DNA of 64,000 nt, taken from NCBI RefSeq assembly GCF_036946495.1, contig NZ_JAQIIX010000002.1, forward strand, positions 1,736,001 through 1,800,000, read 5' to 3'. A model generated the notes under the pieces. The model was not told where the DNA came from, did no database searches, and was given only the letters and a program-made list of their open reading frames with translations. The DNA comes from Mycolicibacterium neoaurum (GTDB taxonomy: Bacteria > Actinomycetota > Actinomycetes > Mycobacteriales > Mycobacteriaceae). Shown in pieces: positions 57,232 through 64,000 of this stretch (positions are counted from its first letter, which is position 1; the number at the start of each line of letters is the position of its first letter). The translations under genes were made by a program, and so were the position numbers.

Positions 57232-58236
57232 TTACTTGGCAGAGTTCATCAGCTCGACGATGCGCTGTAGATCATCGACGGAGCCGAACTCGACCACGAT
57301 CTTGCCCTTACGCTTGCCCAGACTCACCGTCACCCGTGTGTCGAATGCCGTCGACAGCTGTTCGGCGACGTCCTGCAAACCAGGCATCTGGATGGGCTTG
57401 CGACGCGGTGCCGGGGGGTCGGCCGGCCCGTTCCGATTCGCCAAGGTGACGGCTTCCTCGGTGGCCCGCACCGACAAGCCCTCGGCCACGATTCGCGCGG
57501 CGAGTTCTTCCTGCTGCTCGGGTCCACCCTCGAGCGCCAGCAATGCCCGGGCGTGTCCGGCGGAAAGGACGCCTGCGGCCACCCTCCGCTGGACGGCGAT
57601 CGGCAGGCGGAGGAGTCGAATCATGTTGGAGATCAGCGGACGCGAACGGCCGATCCGCGATGCCAGTTCGTCGTGAGTCACGCCGAACTCGTCGAGAAGC
57701 TGTTGGTAGGCGGCGGCCTCTTCCAAAGGATTCAGCTGAGCGCGGTGGATGTTCTCCAGCAGTGCGTCCCGGAGCATACTGTCGTCCGCGGTCTCCCGGA
57801 CGATCGCCGGGATGGCGGTCAGCCCCGCCTCCTGCGATGCCCTCCACCGCCGCTCCCCCATCACCAGTTGATAGCGAGTGGCGCCCTCCGCGACCGGCAT
57901 CGCGCGCACCACGATCGGCTGCATGACACCGAATTCCTTGATGGAGTGGATGAGCTCCGAGAGCGCTTCCTCATCGAAAACCTGCCGGGGCTGGCGCGGG
58001 TTCGGATCGATGAGCTTGGGGTCGATCTCGCGGTACACCGCACCGAACTCCGCAACGGCCGCCGCCTCGGCCGCCGTCGGTGCCGATGCGGCGACCTTCG
58101 GCGCACCCCCCATCAGGACGTCCGCAGCGCTGTCGCCGATCCGCGGAGCACCCAGCGCCTCCCCCTCACCGGGGCCGGTCGGGATCAACGACGCCAGTCC
58201 GCGTCCCAGTCCGCTGCGCTTCTTCGCCTGGTTCAT
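57232..58236 (-). CDS. parB: Chromosome-partitioning protein ParB
   Basis: A 334-residue ParB. The N-terminal ParA-contact peptide is AKKRSGLGRGLASLIP. The CTP-binding clamp has LIDPNPRQPRQVFDEEALSE and YQLVMGERRWRASQEAGLTA (GERRxRA). The parS-binding HTH is EFGVTHDELASRIGRSRPLI. A C-terminal dimer domain ends in KIVVEFGSVDDLQRIVELMN. ParB loads at parS, spreads as a sliding clamp and organises the origin. The ATG at 58236 has AGGAGAGG upstream. It follows parA after 40 nt in the same operon. Confidence 0.97.
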   Translation of the reverse strand: MNQAKKRSGLGRGLASLIPTGPGEGEALGAPRIGDSAADVLMGGAPKVAASAPTAAEAAAVAEFGAVYREIDPKLIDPNPRQPRQVFDEEALSELIHSIKEFGVMQPIVVRAMPVAEGATRYQLVMGERRWRASQEAGLTAIPAIVRETADDSMLRDALLENIHRAQLNPLEEAAAYQQLLDEFGVTHDELASRIGRSRPLISNMIRLLRLPIAVQRRVAAGVLSAGHARALLALEGGPEQQEELAARIVAEGLSVRATEEAVTLANRNGPADPPAPRRKPIQMPGLQDVAEQLSTAFDTRVTVSLGKRKGKIVVEFGSVDDLQRIVELMNSAK

Positions 58237-58276
58237 CGACCTCTCCTGCTGATCTTCTGCTCGGGAACTACGTGGA

Positions 58277-59200
58277 TCACTTGGCCGATCGCCCGCGCTC
58301 GGCGATCTCGCGGCTCGCATCGAGATAGCTCATCGCTCCTCGGGAGCCCGGGTCATAGTCCAGGATCGTCATCCCATACCCGGGCGCCTCGGACACCTTC
58401 ACGCTGCGCGGGATCACCGTGCGCAGTACCTTGTCGCCAAAGTGCGCACGGACGTCTTCGGCTACCTGGTCGGCCAATCGAGTGCGACCGTCGTACATCG
58501 TCAGCACGACGGTCGTGACGTCGAGTTCGGGATTGAGATGCGATTTGACCATCTCGATATTGCGGAGCAGCTGCCCCACACCCTCCAGGGCGTAGTACTC
58601 GCACTGAATCGGGATGAGCACCTCCGGCGCGGCGACGAGGGCGTTGATGGTGAGCAGGCCCAACGACGGCGGGCAATCGATGAACACGTAATCGAAGCTG
58701 TGATCGCGCAGCGCCGCCAGTGCCGACCGGAGTCGACCTTCTCGCGCGACCATGCTGACCAATTCGATCTCGGCGCCGGCCAGATCGATGGTGGCCGGCA
58801 CGCAGTACAGCTTGTCGTTGTGGGGACTGCGCTGCAGTGCATCGGCGAGCGGGATCTCGCCGATCAACACCTCGTACGACGACGGTGTGCCCTGACGATG
58901 TTCGATGCCAAGAGCCGTACTGGCGTTGCCCTGGGGGTCGAGATCGATGACCAACACCTGCAGACCCTGGCGCGCCAGCGCTGCGGCCACATTGACGGCT
59001 GTCGTGGTCTTGCCGACACCACCCTTCTGGTTGGCGATGGTGAAGACGCGCTGGCGGGCGGGGCGCGGCAATCCGCGTTCCCGGTTGTGCAGCAACCGAC
59101 TGGCGCGTTCCGCCTCGGCGGCTATCGGGGTGTCGATGGTCGGCCACGCCTCGGGCTCAGCCGTCCATGTTTCACGTGAAACATCACGCTGGCCCGTCAT
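58277..59200 (-). CDS. parA: Chromosome-partitioning ATPase ParA
   Basis: A 307-residue Walker-type ATPase. The deviant Walker A is IANQKGGVGKTTTAVNVAAA. VLVIDLDPQGNASTALGI and YVFIDCPPSLGLLTINALVA are the other nucleotide motifs. The protein moves ParB-origin complexes on the nucleoid, with the pole in mycobacteria. The N-terminal 70 residues are a variable extension that includes VSRETW, encoded by a parS site lying inside the gene. The ATG at 59200 has AGGAGGAAGC upstream; codons further upstream are not supported. Confidence 0.97.
   Translation of the reverse strand: MTGQRDVSRETWTAEPEAWPTIDTPIAAEAERASRLLHNRERGLPRPARQRVFTIANQKGGVGKTTTAVNVAAALARQGLQVLVIDLDPQGNASTALGIEHRQGTPSSYEVLIGEIPLADALQRSPHNDKLYCVPATIDLAGAEIELVSMVAREGRLRSALAALRDHSFDYVFIDCPPSLGLLTINALVAAPEVLIPIQCEYYALEGVGQLLRNIEMVKSHLNPELDVTTVVLTMYDGRTRLADQVAEDVRAHFGDKVLRTVIPRSVKVSEAPGYGMTILDYDPGSRGAMSYLDASREIAERGRSAK
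59168..59183. other. parS: parS site inside parA
   Basis: TGTTTCACGTGAAACA is the perfect 16-bp consensus parS palindrome. It lies in the first codons of parA and would be the ParB loading site. Confidence 0.95.
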
Positions 59201-59889
59201 CGCTTCCTCCTGCCGGGTCGCCCCGTCCGACTGTCCACCGCTCCGCGTCGTGCTTCGACCACGGTGGCGGGTGGATTCAAAAAGTCCACGCCACATCTCA
59301 CCACCCTTACCTCTGAAGCACCAAGCGAACTCAACGTCCGCCGGTGCTGCTCGACTTCGTCGGCCGCCCGTTCGCCCTTGAGCGCCAGCATGCGTCCGCC
59401 CACACGCAACAGGGGGATACTCCAGCGCGACAACTTGTCCAGCGGCGCCACGGCCCGGGAAACCACCGCATCCATCTCCCCCGCCGCTGCTCGGATCGTC
59501 TTGTCCTCCGCACGACCGCGAACAACTTCCACGTCAAGCTTCAACTCGTCGATGGCTTCGCGGAGAAACTCACTTCGGCGCAGCAGGGGCTCCACCAAAG
59601 TCACCCGCAGGTCTGGACGTGCGATGGCCAGTGGGATTCCGGGCAGACCCGCCCCACTCCCGATATCGGCGACACGCTCCCCCTGATCAAGGAGTTCGGT
59701 CATGGCGGCGCTGTTGAGGATGTGCCGTTCCCACAATCTGTCCACTTCAGCGGGACCGATCAACCCTCGCTCGATTCCTGCCCCGGCCAGGATCCGCCCA
59801 TATTGCTCGGCGATATCAATCCGGTCGCCAAAGCAAAGAGCCGCCGCCTGGGGCGCCGGACTCAATTCACCATGTTTCACGTGAAACAT
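59197..59889 (-). CDS. rsmG: 16S rRNA (guanine-N7) methyltransferase RsmG (GidB)
   Basis: A 230-residue SAM methyltransferase that modifies G527 (E. coli numbering) in 16S rRNA; loss gives low-level streptomycin resistance. ADIGSGAGLPGIPLAIARPD is the SAM glycine loop. VTLVEPLLRRSEFLREAIDE, VSRAVAPLDKLSRWSIPLLR and GGRMLALKGERAADEVEQHR follow. The first codons MFHVKH are encoded by a parS site that covers the start. GGAGG abuts this ATG, so the GTG at 59880, 9 nt after GGAGG, may be the real start. It lies upstream of parA, overlapping its start region by 4 nt. Confidence 0.94.
   Translation of the reverse strand: MFHVKHGELSPAPQAAALCFGDRIDIAEQYGRILAGAGIERGLIGPAEVDRLWERHILNSAAMTELLDQGERVADIGSGAGLPGIPLAIARPDLRVTLVEPLLRRSEFLREAIDELKLDVEVVRGRAEDKTIRAAAGEMDAVVSRAVAPLDKLSRWSIPLLRVGGRMLALKGERAADEVEQHRRTLSSLGASEVRVVRCGVDFLNPPATVVEARRGAVDSRTGRPGRRKR
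59873..59888. other. parS: parS site at the rsmG start
   Basis: A second perfect TGTTTCACGTGAAACA palindrome, 705 bp from the first, overlapping the rsmG start codon. ParB bound here could affect rsmG translation-initiation DNA or transcription. Confidence 0.95.
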
Positions 59890-59955
59890 CCTCCGGTAGT
59901 GCCCCAGGCCGACGGCCCTGAACTTCTCGCTAGAACTACATCCGTGTAACTCGGC

Positions 59956-60501
59956 TTACGCCGGCAGCACGACCACGCGACGTGACGGCTCGGCGCCTTC
60001 GCTCTCGCTGCGCACCCCGTCGACCGCGGCCACTGCGTCGTGGACGATCTTGCGCTCGAACGGCGTCATCGGCGACAGCTCCTCACGCTGACCGGACTCA
60101 ACCACCCGGCGGGCGATCTTGTCACCGAGGGCAGCCAGTTCGTCACGACGACGCCGGCGCCACCGAGCGATGTCCAGCATCAGCCGGCTGCGCTCCCCGG
60201 TCTTCTGATGAACGGCCAGGCGCGTCAGCTCCTGGAGAGCGTCGAGCACCTCGCCCTTGCGTCCCACCAACTTGTTCAGATCATTACCGCCGTCGATGCT
60301 CACCACGGCGCGATCGCCCTCGACATCCAGATCGATGTCACCATCGAAATCCAACAGATCCAAGAGCTCTTCCAGATAGTCACCGGCGATCTCGCCCTCG
60401 GCGACGAGCCGATCCTCCAGATCGTCCTCCGCGGGCGCGGGAACGTTCTCGGACTCGGCGGTGACCTCGTCGGTACGGTCGGCAGTTTCTGCGTCAGTCA
60501 T
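59956..60501 (-). CDS. jag: Jag-like KH/R3H RNA-binding protein (Rv3920c-like)
   Basis: A 181-residue protein. The acidic N-terminal region (1-55) replaces the usual Jag_N domain. A KH-like domain (about 60-110) has DLDVEGDRAVVSIDGGNDLN and KLVGRKGEVLDALQELTRLA. The C-terminal R3H domain has RRVVESGQREELSPMTPFER and KIVHDAV. Homologues (KhpB/EloR) bind RNA and influence cell elongation in other bacteria. The ATG at 60501 has GGAGAA upstream. It lies between yidC and rsmG, the standard origin order. Confidence 0.92.
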   Translation of the reverse strand: MTDAETADRTDEVTAESENVPAPAEDDLEDRLVAEGEIAGDYLEELLDLLDFDGDIDLDVEGDRAVVSIDGGNDLNKLVGRKGEVLDALQELTRLAVHQKTGERSRLMLDIARWRRRRRDELAALGDKIARRVVESGQREELSPMTPFERKIVHDAVAAVDGVRSESEGAEPSRRVVVLPA

Positions 60502-60575
60502 ATCGGTTCTCCTTACTTCGCCGTGGCCGCCACCGGAGTCTGTATCCGGGTTCATCGGCTCTCTCGGCTTGGCTT

Positions 60576-61697
60576 CTAGCGCTTGCGCTTGTTCGGTCGG
60601 CTGCCCGGTCGCGGCGTGTTCCCCGCCGCCCGGGATCCGGGAGTCTTCGCAGCGTTCTGATTCTTGGTGTTCTTGGGACTCTTGGATTCCGGGGCAGCGG
60701 ACTCGGCCTCACCCACCGAGTCGGCTTCACCCGGTGCCTTGGCGGCCGCGGAGTCCTCGCCACCACCGGCGTCCTTGGGTTGCTTACGACCCTTACTCGG
60801 CTTGGCACCCGGTGCGGGTGCGTTGGCCGCACGACGTTCGAGTTCGAGGGCCTTCTTGGCTTCCTCTTCCTTTTCGATCTTGCCGAAGACCACATGCTGC
60901 TGACCGAAGGTCCAGATGTTGTTGGCGAACCAGTACAGGATCACGGCCAGCGGCAGGAACGGACCGCCGACGACGACGCCGAGCGGGAACACATACAGCG
61001 CCAGCTTGTTCATCAGAGCGGTCTGAGGATTGGCGGCCGCTTCAGGGCTCTGCCGGGCTATGGACGCCCGGCTGTTGAAGTAGGTGGCAATACCCGCCAG
61101 GATCATGATCGGCACGCCCACCCCGATGACAGCCACCCGACTGAACTCGGTGAACGCGTCCAGACCGGTCTTCTGGATCATGGTGGCGCCCAGCGGAGCC
61201 CCGAACAGATTGGCGTCCAGGAAGTGCGCAACATCGGTCGGGCTGAAGACATAGTTGCCGGTGGCCCGGTTCTGTTCCACCGACAGCTGGATCTGACCGA
61301 ATCCACCCTGGGTGCGGTTGAACGACCGAAGCACATGGAACAGGCCGATGAAGACCGGGACCTGCGCCAGCATCGGCAGACATCCAAGGATCGGATTGAA
61401 TCCGTGCTCCTTCTGCAGCTTCTGCATCTCCAGCGCCATGCGCTGCCGGTCCTTGCCGTACTTCTTCTGCAGAGCCTTGATCTGCGGCTGCAACTCCTGC
61501 ATCTGCCGCGTGGTGCGGATCTGCTTGACGAACGGCTTGTACAAGATCGCGCGAAGGGTGAAGACGAGGAACATCACCGACAGCGCCCAGGCGAAGAAGT
61601 TCGACGGCCCCAGCAGGAAAGCGAACGCTTTGTACCAGACCCACATGATCGCCGACACCGGGTAATAGATGATGTCGAGGCTGAACCAGTTAAACAA
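60576..61697 (-). CDS. yidC: Membrane protein insertase YidC
   Basis: A 373-residue Oxa1-family insertase. FNWFSLDIIYYPVSAIMWVW opens it. The conserved core has FALRAILYKPFV-type helix TLRAILYKPFVKQIRTTRQM, the coiled hairpin ALQKKYGKDRQRMALEMQKL, GFNPILGCLPMLAQVPVFIG and FPLGVVVGGPFLPLAVILYW with NNIWTFGQQH. The hydrophilic C-terminal tail (about 290-373) is Lys/Ala-rich. I chose a TTG start at 61697, 10 nt after AGGAG, because it restores the N-terminus known from M. tuberculosis; an ATG-led longer frame adds 40 foreign residues. The start overlaps the yidD end. Confidence 0.94.
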   Translation of the reverse strand: MFNWFSLDIIYYPVSAIMWVWYKAFAFLLGPSNFFAWALSVMFLVFTLRAILYKPFVKQIRTTRQMQELQPQIKALQKKYGKDRQRMALEMQKLQKEHGFNPILGCLPMLAQVPVFIGLFHVLRSFNRTQGGFGQIQLSVEQNRATGNYVFSPTDVAHFLDANLFGAPLGATMIQKTGLDAFTEFSRVAVIGVGVPIMILAGIATYFNSRASIARQSPEAAANPQTALMNKLALYVFPLGVVVGGPFLPLAVILYWFANNIWTFGQQHVVFGKIEKEEEAKKALELERRAANAPAPGAKPSKGRKQPKDAGGGEDSAAAKAPGEADSVGEAESAAPESKSPKNTKNQNAAKTPGSRAAGNTPRPGSRPNKRKR

Positions 61698-61974
61698 CAG
61701 AATCGCTCCTGACGACTTCTTCCGAAGTCTTATCGCCGGCCTTCTCGCCGCGCTCGGGTATCGGGTCCCATCCTCCGCGATGCCATGGACCGCACTTCGC
61801 AAGCCTGACGACAGCAAGCCAGCTTCCGCGGATCAGACCCCACTCGGTCAAGGCATCCACCGCGTACTCGCTACAGGTGGGGGTAAACCGGCACGATGGC
61901 AGCCGCAACGGCGAAATCATCGTGCGGTACAGCTGAATCACGAAAATCACGCACTTCGCCGGCAGCCCCGTCAC
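61690..61974 (-). CDS. yidD: Membrane-insertion efficiency factor YidD
   Basis: A 94-residue YidD. VIFVIQLYRTMISPLRLPSC, RFTPTCSEYAVDALTEWGLI and VVRLAKCGPWHRGGWDPIPE are the family signature with three conserved Cys. It assists YidC-dependent insertion at the inner membrane face. The start overlaps the rnpA stop by 4 nt and the end overlaps the yidC start by 8 nt, so rnpA-yidD-yidC are translationally coupled. Confidence 0.95.
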   Translation of the reverse strand: MTGLPAKCVIFVIQLYRTMISPLRLPSCRFTPTCSEYAVDALTEWGLIRGSWLAVVRLAKCGPWHRGGWDPIPERGEKAGDKTSEEVVRSDSVV

Positions 61975-62348
61975 GATCGGGCCTGTTGCAACATGTGGGC
62001 GCGTGTCAACGCCGAACGCAGTTGCGTCTCCAGGCGCTCCGAGCGCGCGTCACGGCTACCCGGTAATGCGCGAATGACCACGCGGTCGGCAGTGTCGAGG
62101 CCTGACTGACCGTCGCAGAGAAGGCGATAAGCGGCATGCCGCAACCGGCGCGCGACACGGTGCCGTTGCACCGCCGTCCCCACCGATTTGGACACCACCA
62201 GACCTATCTTCGGGCCGACGACCTTCTCGTCGCCGACCGCGTCGCGCCAGGCGTGCACAACCAGATCAGGCTGGGCCGCCCGGACACCTTGCCGCACCGT
62301 GACACCGAAATCCGTGGACCGTGTCATCCGGTACTGGGCCGGAAGCAC
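61971..62348 (-). CDS. rnpA: Ribonuclease P protein component
   Basis: A 125-residue basic protein that binds the RNase P RNA and leader of pre-tRNA. MLPAQYRMTRSTDFGVTVRQ opens it. KIGLVVSKSVGTAVQRHRVA and RRLRHAAYRL carry the conserved RNR-type motif in the variant QRHRVARRLR. It starts with GTG, 21 nt after rpmH. The usual rpmH-rnpA order next to dnaA is kept. Confidence 0.95.
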   Translation of the reverse strand: MLPAQYRMTRSTDFGVTVRQGVRAAQPDLVVHAWRDAVGDEKVVGPKIGLVVSKSVGTAVQRHRVARRLRHAAYRLLCDGQSGLDTADRVVIRALPGSRDARSERLETQLRSALTRAHMLQQARS

Positions 62349-62369
62349 CGCCGCAGACCCTGCGTCGAA

Positions 62370-62513
62370 TCACGCAGTGAGAGAGCGACGACCCTTGCCG
62401 CGGCGTGCCGAGACGATCGCGCGACCCGCGCGCGTCCGCATCCGCAACCGGAATCCGTGCACACGGGCCCGGCGGCGGTTGTTCGGCTGAAAAGTCCGCT
62501 TGCCCTTGGCCAC
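62370..62513 (-). CDS. rpmH: 50S ribosomal protein L34
   Basis: A 47-residue basic protein: VAKGKRTFQPNNRRRARVHG then FRLRMRTRAGRAIVSARRGK and GRRSLTA. This is the full L34 consensus. It starts with GTG, 9 nt after GAGGAGAG. L34 sits in the large subunit near the exit tunnel. It is the first gene of the leftward rpmH-rnpA-yidD-yidC-jag transcript and is divergent from dnaA. Confidence 0.97.
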   Translation of the reverse strand: MAKGKRTFQPNNRRRARVHGFRLRMRTRAGRAIVSARRGKGRRSLTA

Positions 62514-63107
62514 GGCTGTCTCTCCTCGTTCGGTCTGGTGCCGACATCAACGACCCCCATGGATATCATGGCGGACGAAGACCTAAGCACCGTTGGTAAG
62601 CTCATCGATCTTGCGTACTTAGCCGCAGCGCCGCCCCGAATCTCTTCGAGGGCTTGAACCCGGCCGTATCGCCACGTGTGGGCGACTGTTCGAGGGTACT
62701 GACGAGAATTGTCTGGGTCAAACCTGCTCGGACCCGTCACCACCGCCCCCGAACTGCGTATCAACCAACACAGAAGCCACATCTGCCCCTGACGATCCAC
62801 GGGCTGAACAGATCGCGCGAGCAATGTTGCCGAACGGTTGGCACTCCGAGAGAAAACTGTTAGCTTCTGCCAAAGCCGTTTCGTACCTGAGGCGGCGCAG
62901 GACACAGAGCGGGGATGACCACCGGCCGCGAGCCCACAAACCGACTGACCGGAATTGTGCCGAGCTCCGACACCAGGCCTCCACGCCGCAACATAGCGCG
63001 ACAGCAGACGATGCTCGCTTTCCACAGGCTGTGGATAACTATGTGGATGGTTTGTTACTGTCGCCCCCGGGAAGTCCCGAGGAAGCCGAAAAAGGGGGTG
63101 GGCGTCG
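62514..63107. promoter_or_regulatory. rpmH-dnaA intergenic region with DnaA box and dnaA promoter
   Basis: A 594-bp divergent interval. TGTGGATAA (63030-63038) is an exact DnaA box on the minus strand; TTTCCACAG (63019-63027) and ATGTGGATG (63040-63048) are near matches beside it. TACTGT (63056-63061) is a candidate dnaA -10 box, so bound DnaA would lie over the -35 area and could repress its own gene. The main mycobacterial oriC is usually between dnaA and dnaN, outside this window. Confidence 0.6.
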
Positions 63108-64000
63108 TTGACCGCGGACCCAGACTCCTCCTTCGTCACGGTGTGGAACAACGTCGTCGCCGAACTCAACGGCGAAACCCCGTTCGGTGAGACCGTCAAC
63201 GGCGGACCCCGCGAATCCGGCCTCACCGCACAGCAGCGGGCCTGGCTGAAGCTGGTGCGGCCGCTGGTGATCACCGAAGGTTTCGCCCTGCTCTCGGTGC
63301 CGACGGCATTCGTCCAGAACGAGATCGAACGCGGACTTCGCGAGCCGATCGTCGAGGCGCTCAGTCGCCAACTCGGACAGCGAGTCGAACTGGGTGTCCG
63401 TATCGCCACTCCCCCGCCGGACGATGACGCCGAGTCCGAGGCCGAGCCCGCACAGGATGCAGCCGACACCGAAGAGGTCGACGACGATCTGGCCGCGATC
63501 CAAAGCGCCGAAGCCAGCTGGCCGACATTCTTCAACCGATCGCAGAGCCCCGCACCGGAGGCCGCGAACTCCGTGACGCTGAATCGGCGCTACACGTTCG
63601 AGACATTCGTGATCGGCTCGTCCAACCGGTTCGCCCACGCCGCCACGCTCGCGATTTCCGAAGCACCGGCACGCGCCTACAACCCGCTGTTCATCTGGGG
63701 TGAGTCAGGGTTGGGCAAGACCCATCTACTGCACGCCGCGGGCAACTATGCCCAACGTCTCTTCCCCGGGATGCGGGTGAAGTACGTCTCCACCGAGGAA
63801 TTCACCAACGACTTCATCAACTCGCTGCGCGATGACCGCAAGGCGTCGTTCAAGCGCAGCTATCGCGATGTCGACATCCTGCTGGTCGACGACATCCAGT
63901 TCATCGAGGGTAAAGACGGCATCCAGGAAGAGTTCTTCCATACCTTCAACACGCTGCACAATGCGAACAAGCAGATCGTCATCTCCTCGGATCGATCGCC
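63108..64000 (+). CDS. dnaA: Chromosomal replication initiator DnaA (partial, 3' end outside window)
   Basis: The first 297 codons. TTG start at 63108, 7 nt after AAAGGGGGTG. Domain I (1-85) reads FVTVWNNVVAELNGETPFGE and AWLKLVRPLVITEGFALLSV. Domain II is acidic and variable (about 105-160). Domain III starts at NRRYTFETFVIGSSNRFAHA, with Walker A FIWGESGLGKTHLLHAAGNY and Walker B ILLVDDIQFIEGK. It binds DnaA boxes as an ATP form to open the origin. The frame runs off the window edge. Confidence 0.97.
   Translation, partial: MTADPDSSFVTVWNNVVAELNGETPFGETVNGGPRESGLTAQQRAWLKLVRPLVITEGFALLSVPTAFVQNEIERGLREPIVEALSRQLGQRVELGVRIATPPPDDDAESEAEPAQDAADTEEVDDDLAAIQSAEASWPTFFNRSQSPAPEAANSVTLNRRYTFETFVIGSSNRFAHAATLAISEAPARAYNPLFIWGESGLGKTHLLHAAGNYAQRLFPGMRVKYVSTEEFTNDFINSLRDDRKASFKRSYRDVDILLVDDIQFIEGKDGIQEEFFHTFNTLHNANKQIVISSDRS

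Noticed and set aside
62514..63107. The chromosomal oriC itself
   Set aside because: In mycobacteria the functional origin is usually between dnaA and dnaN, beyond this window; the few boxes here fit dnaA promoter control better.

Overview
This GC-rich window is the left flank of the replication origin of a mycobacterium, most likely a fast grower (Mycolicibacterium-like). It ends inside dnaA. Read leftwards, it carries the canonical mycobacterial origin order rpmH, rnpA, yidD, yidC, jag, rsmG, parA, parB, cwlM, trxA, trxB, rsmA, sigM, murJ, mutT4, pcnA. It continues directly into the block that M. tuberculosis keeps on the other side of dnaA (homologues of Rv0036c to Rv0058: yqgE, mtc28, leuS, ino1, ponA1, rpsF-ssb-rpsR-rplI, dnaB). 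From memory, M. smegmatis has this same one-sided arrangement. A fast-grower type glucosylglycerate hydrolase and a PGRS protein without a PE domain also point to a fast grower.

Layout. 1-2.2 kb: a partial, glycine-rich PGRS protein with its own N-terminal export-like segment. 2.2-6.6 kb: small accessory genes (a membrane protein, an O-methyltransferase, a LapA-like protein, a split-barrel flavin/F420-type oxidoreductase) and an intact gene with a frameshifted second copy. 6.6-11.9 kb: a metabolic and efflux island (DHA2-type MFS pump, LysR regulator, divergent FAD monooxygenase plus alpha/beta hydrolase). 12.2-25.3 kb: core block with dnaB, the S6-SSB-S18-L9 operon, a GT87-like membrane glycosyltransferase, ponA1, a DUF5318 protein, two tandem DUF1707 proteins, padR-ino1 and a hydrolase. 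25.4-34.8 kb: a PhoX-like phosphatase, an LLM oxidoreductase, an ABC transporter whose binding protein and permease are fused, a MarR regulator, a GH63 hydrolase, a short-chain dehydrogenase and a zinc-dependent formaldehyde-type dehydrogenase. 34.9-43.5 kb: leuS, mtc28, a small membrane protein, yqgE, an MFS protein, a TIGR03084-type protein and an ankyrin protein with a structured leader. 43.5-64 kb: the cell-wall, redox, segregation and replication cluster ending in dnaA.

Together the right half couples envelope synthesis (MurJ, CwlM, YidC, PonA1), thiol redox control (SigM/RsmA, TrxB/TrxA), chromosome segregation (ParA, ParB, two perfect parS sites) and initiation (DnaA with an upstream DnaA box). 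A recurrent regulatory theme is a TANNNT -10 hexamer 6-9 nt before an ATG or GTG with no Shine-Dalgarno sequence, the signature of leaderless mRNAs. It is seen for sixteen genes and decides several start codons. The most unusual items are the PE-less PGRS protein, the hairpin that covers the ribosome-binding site of the ankyrin gene, the tandem DUF1707 pair with copied leaderless promoters, a DxDxDG-repeat protein coupled to pcnA, and DnaA-box-like sites upstream of dnaB. No tRNA, rRNA, CRISPR array, prophage or intact insertion sequence was recognised.
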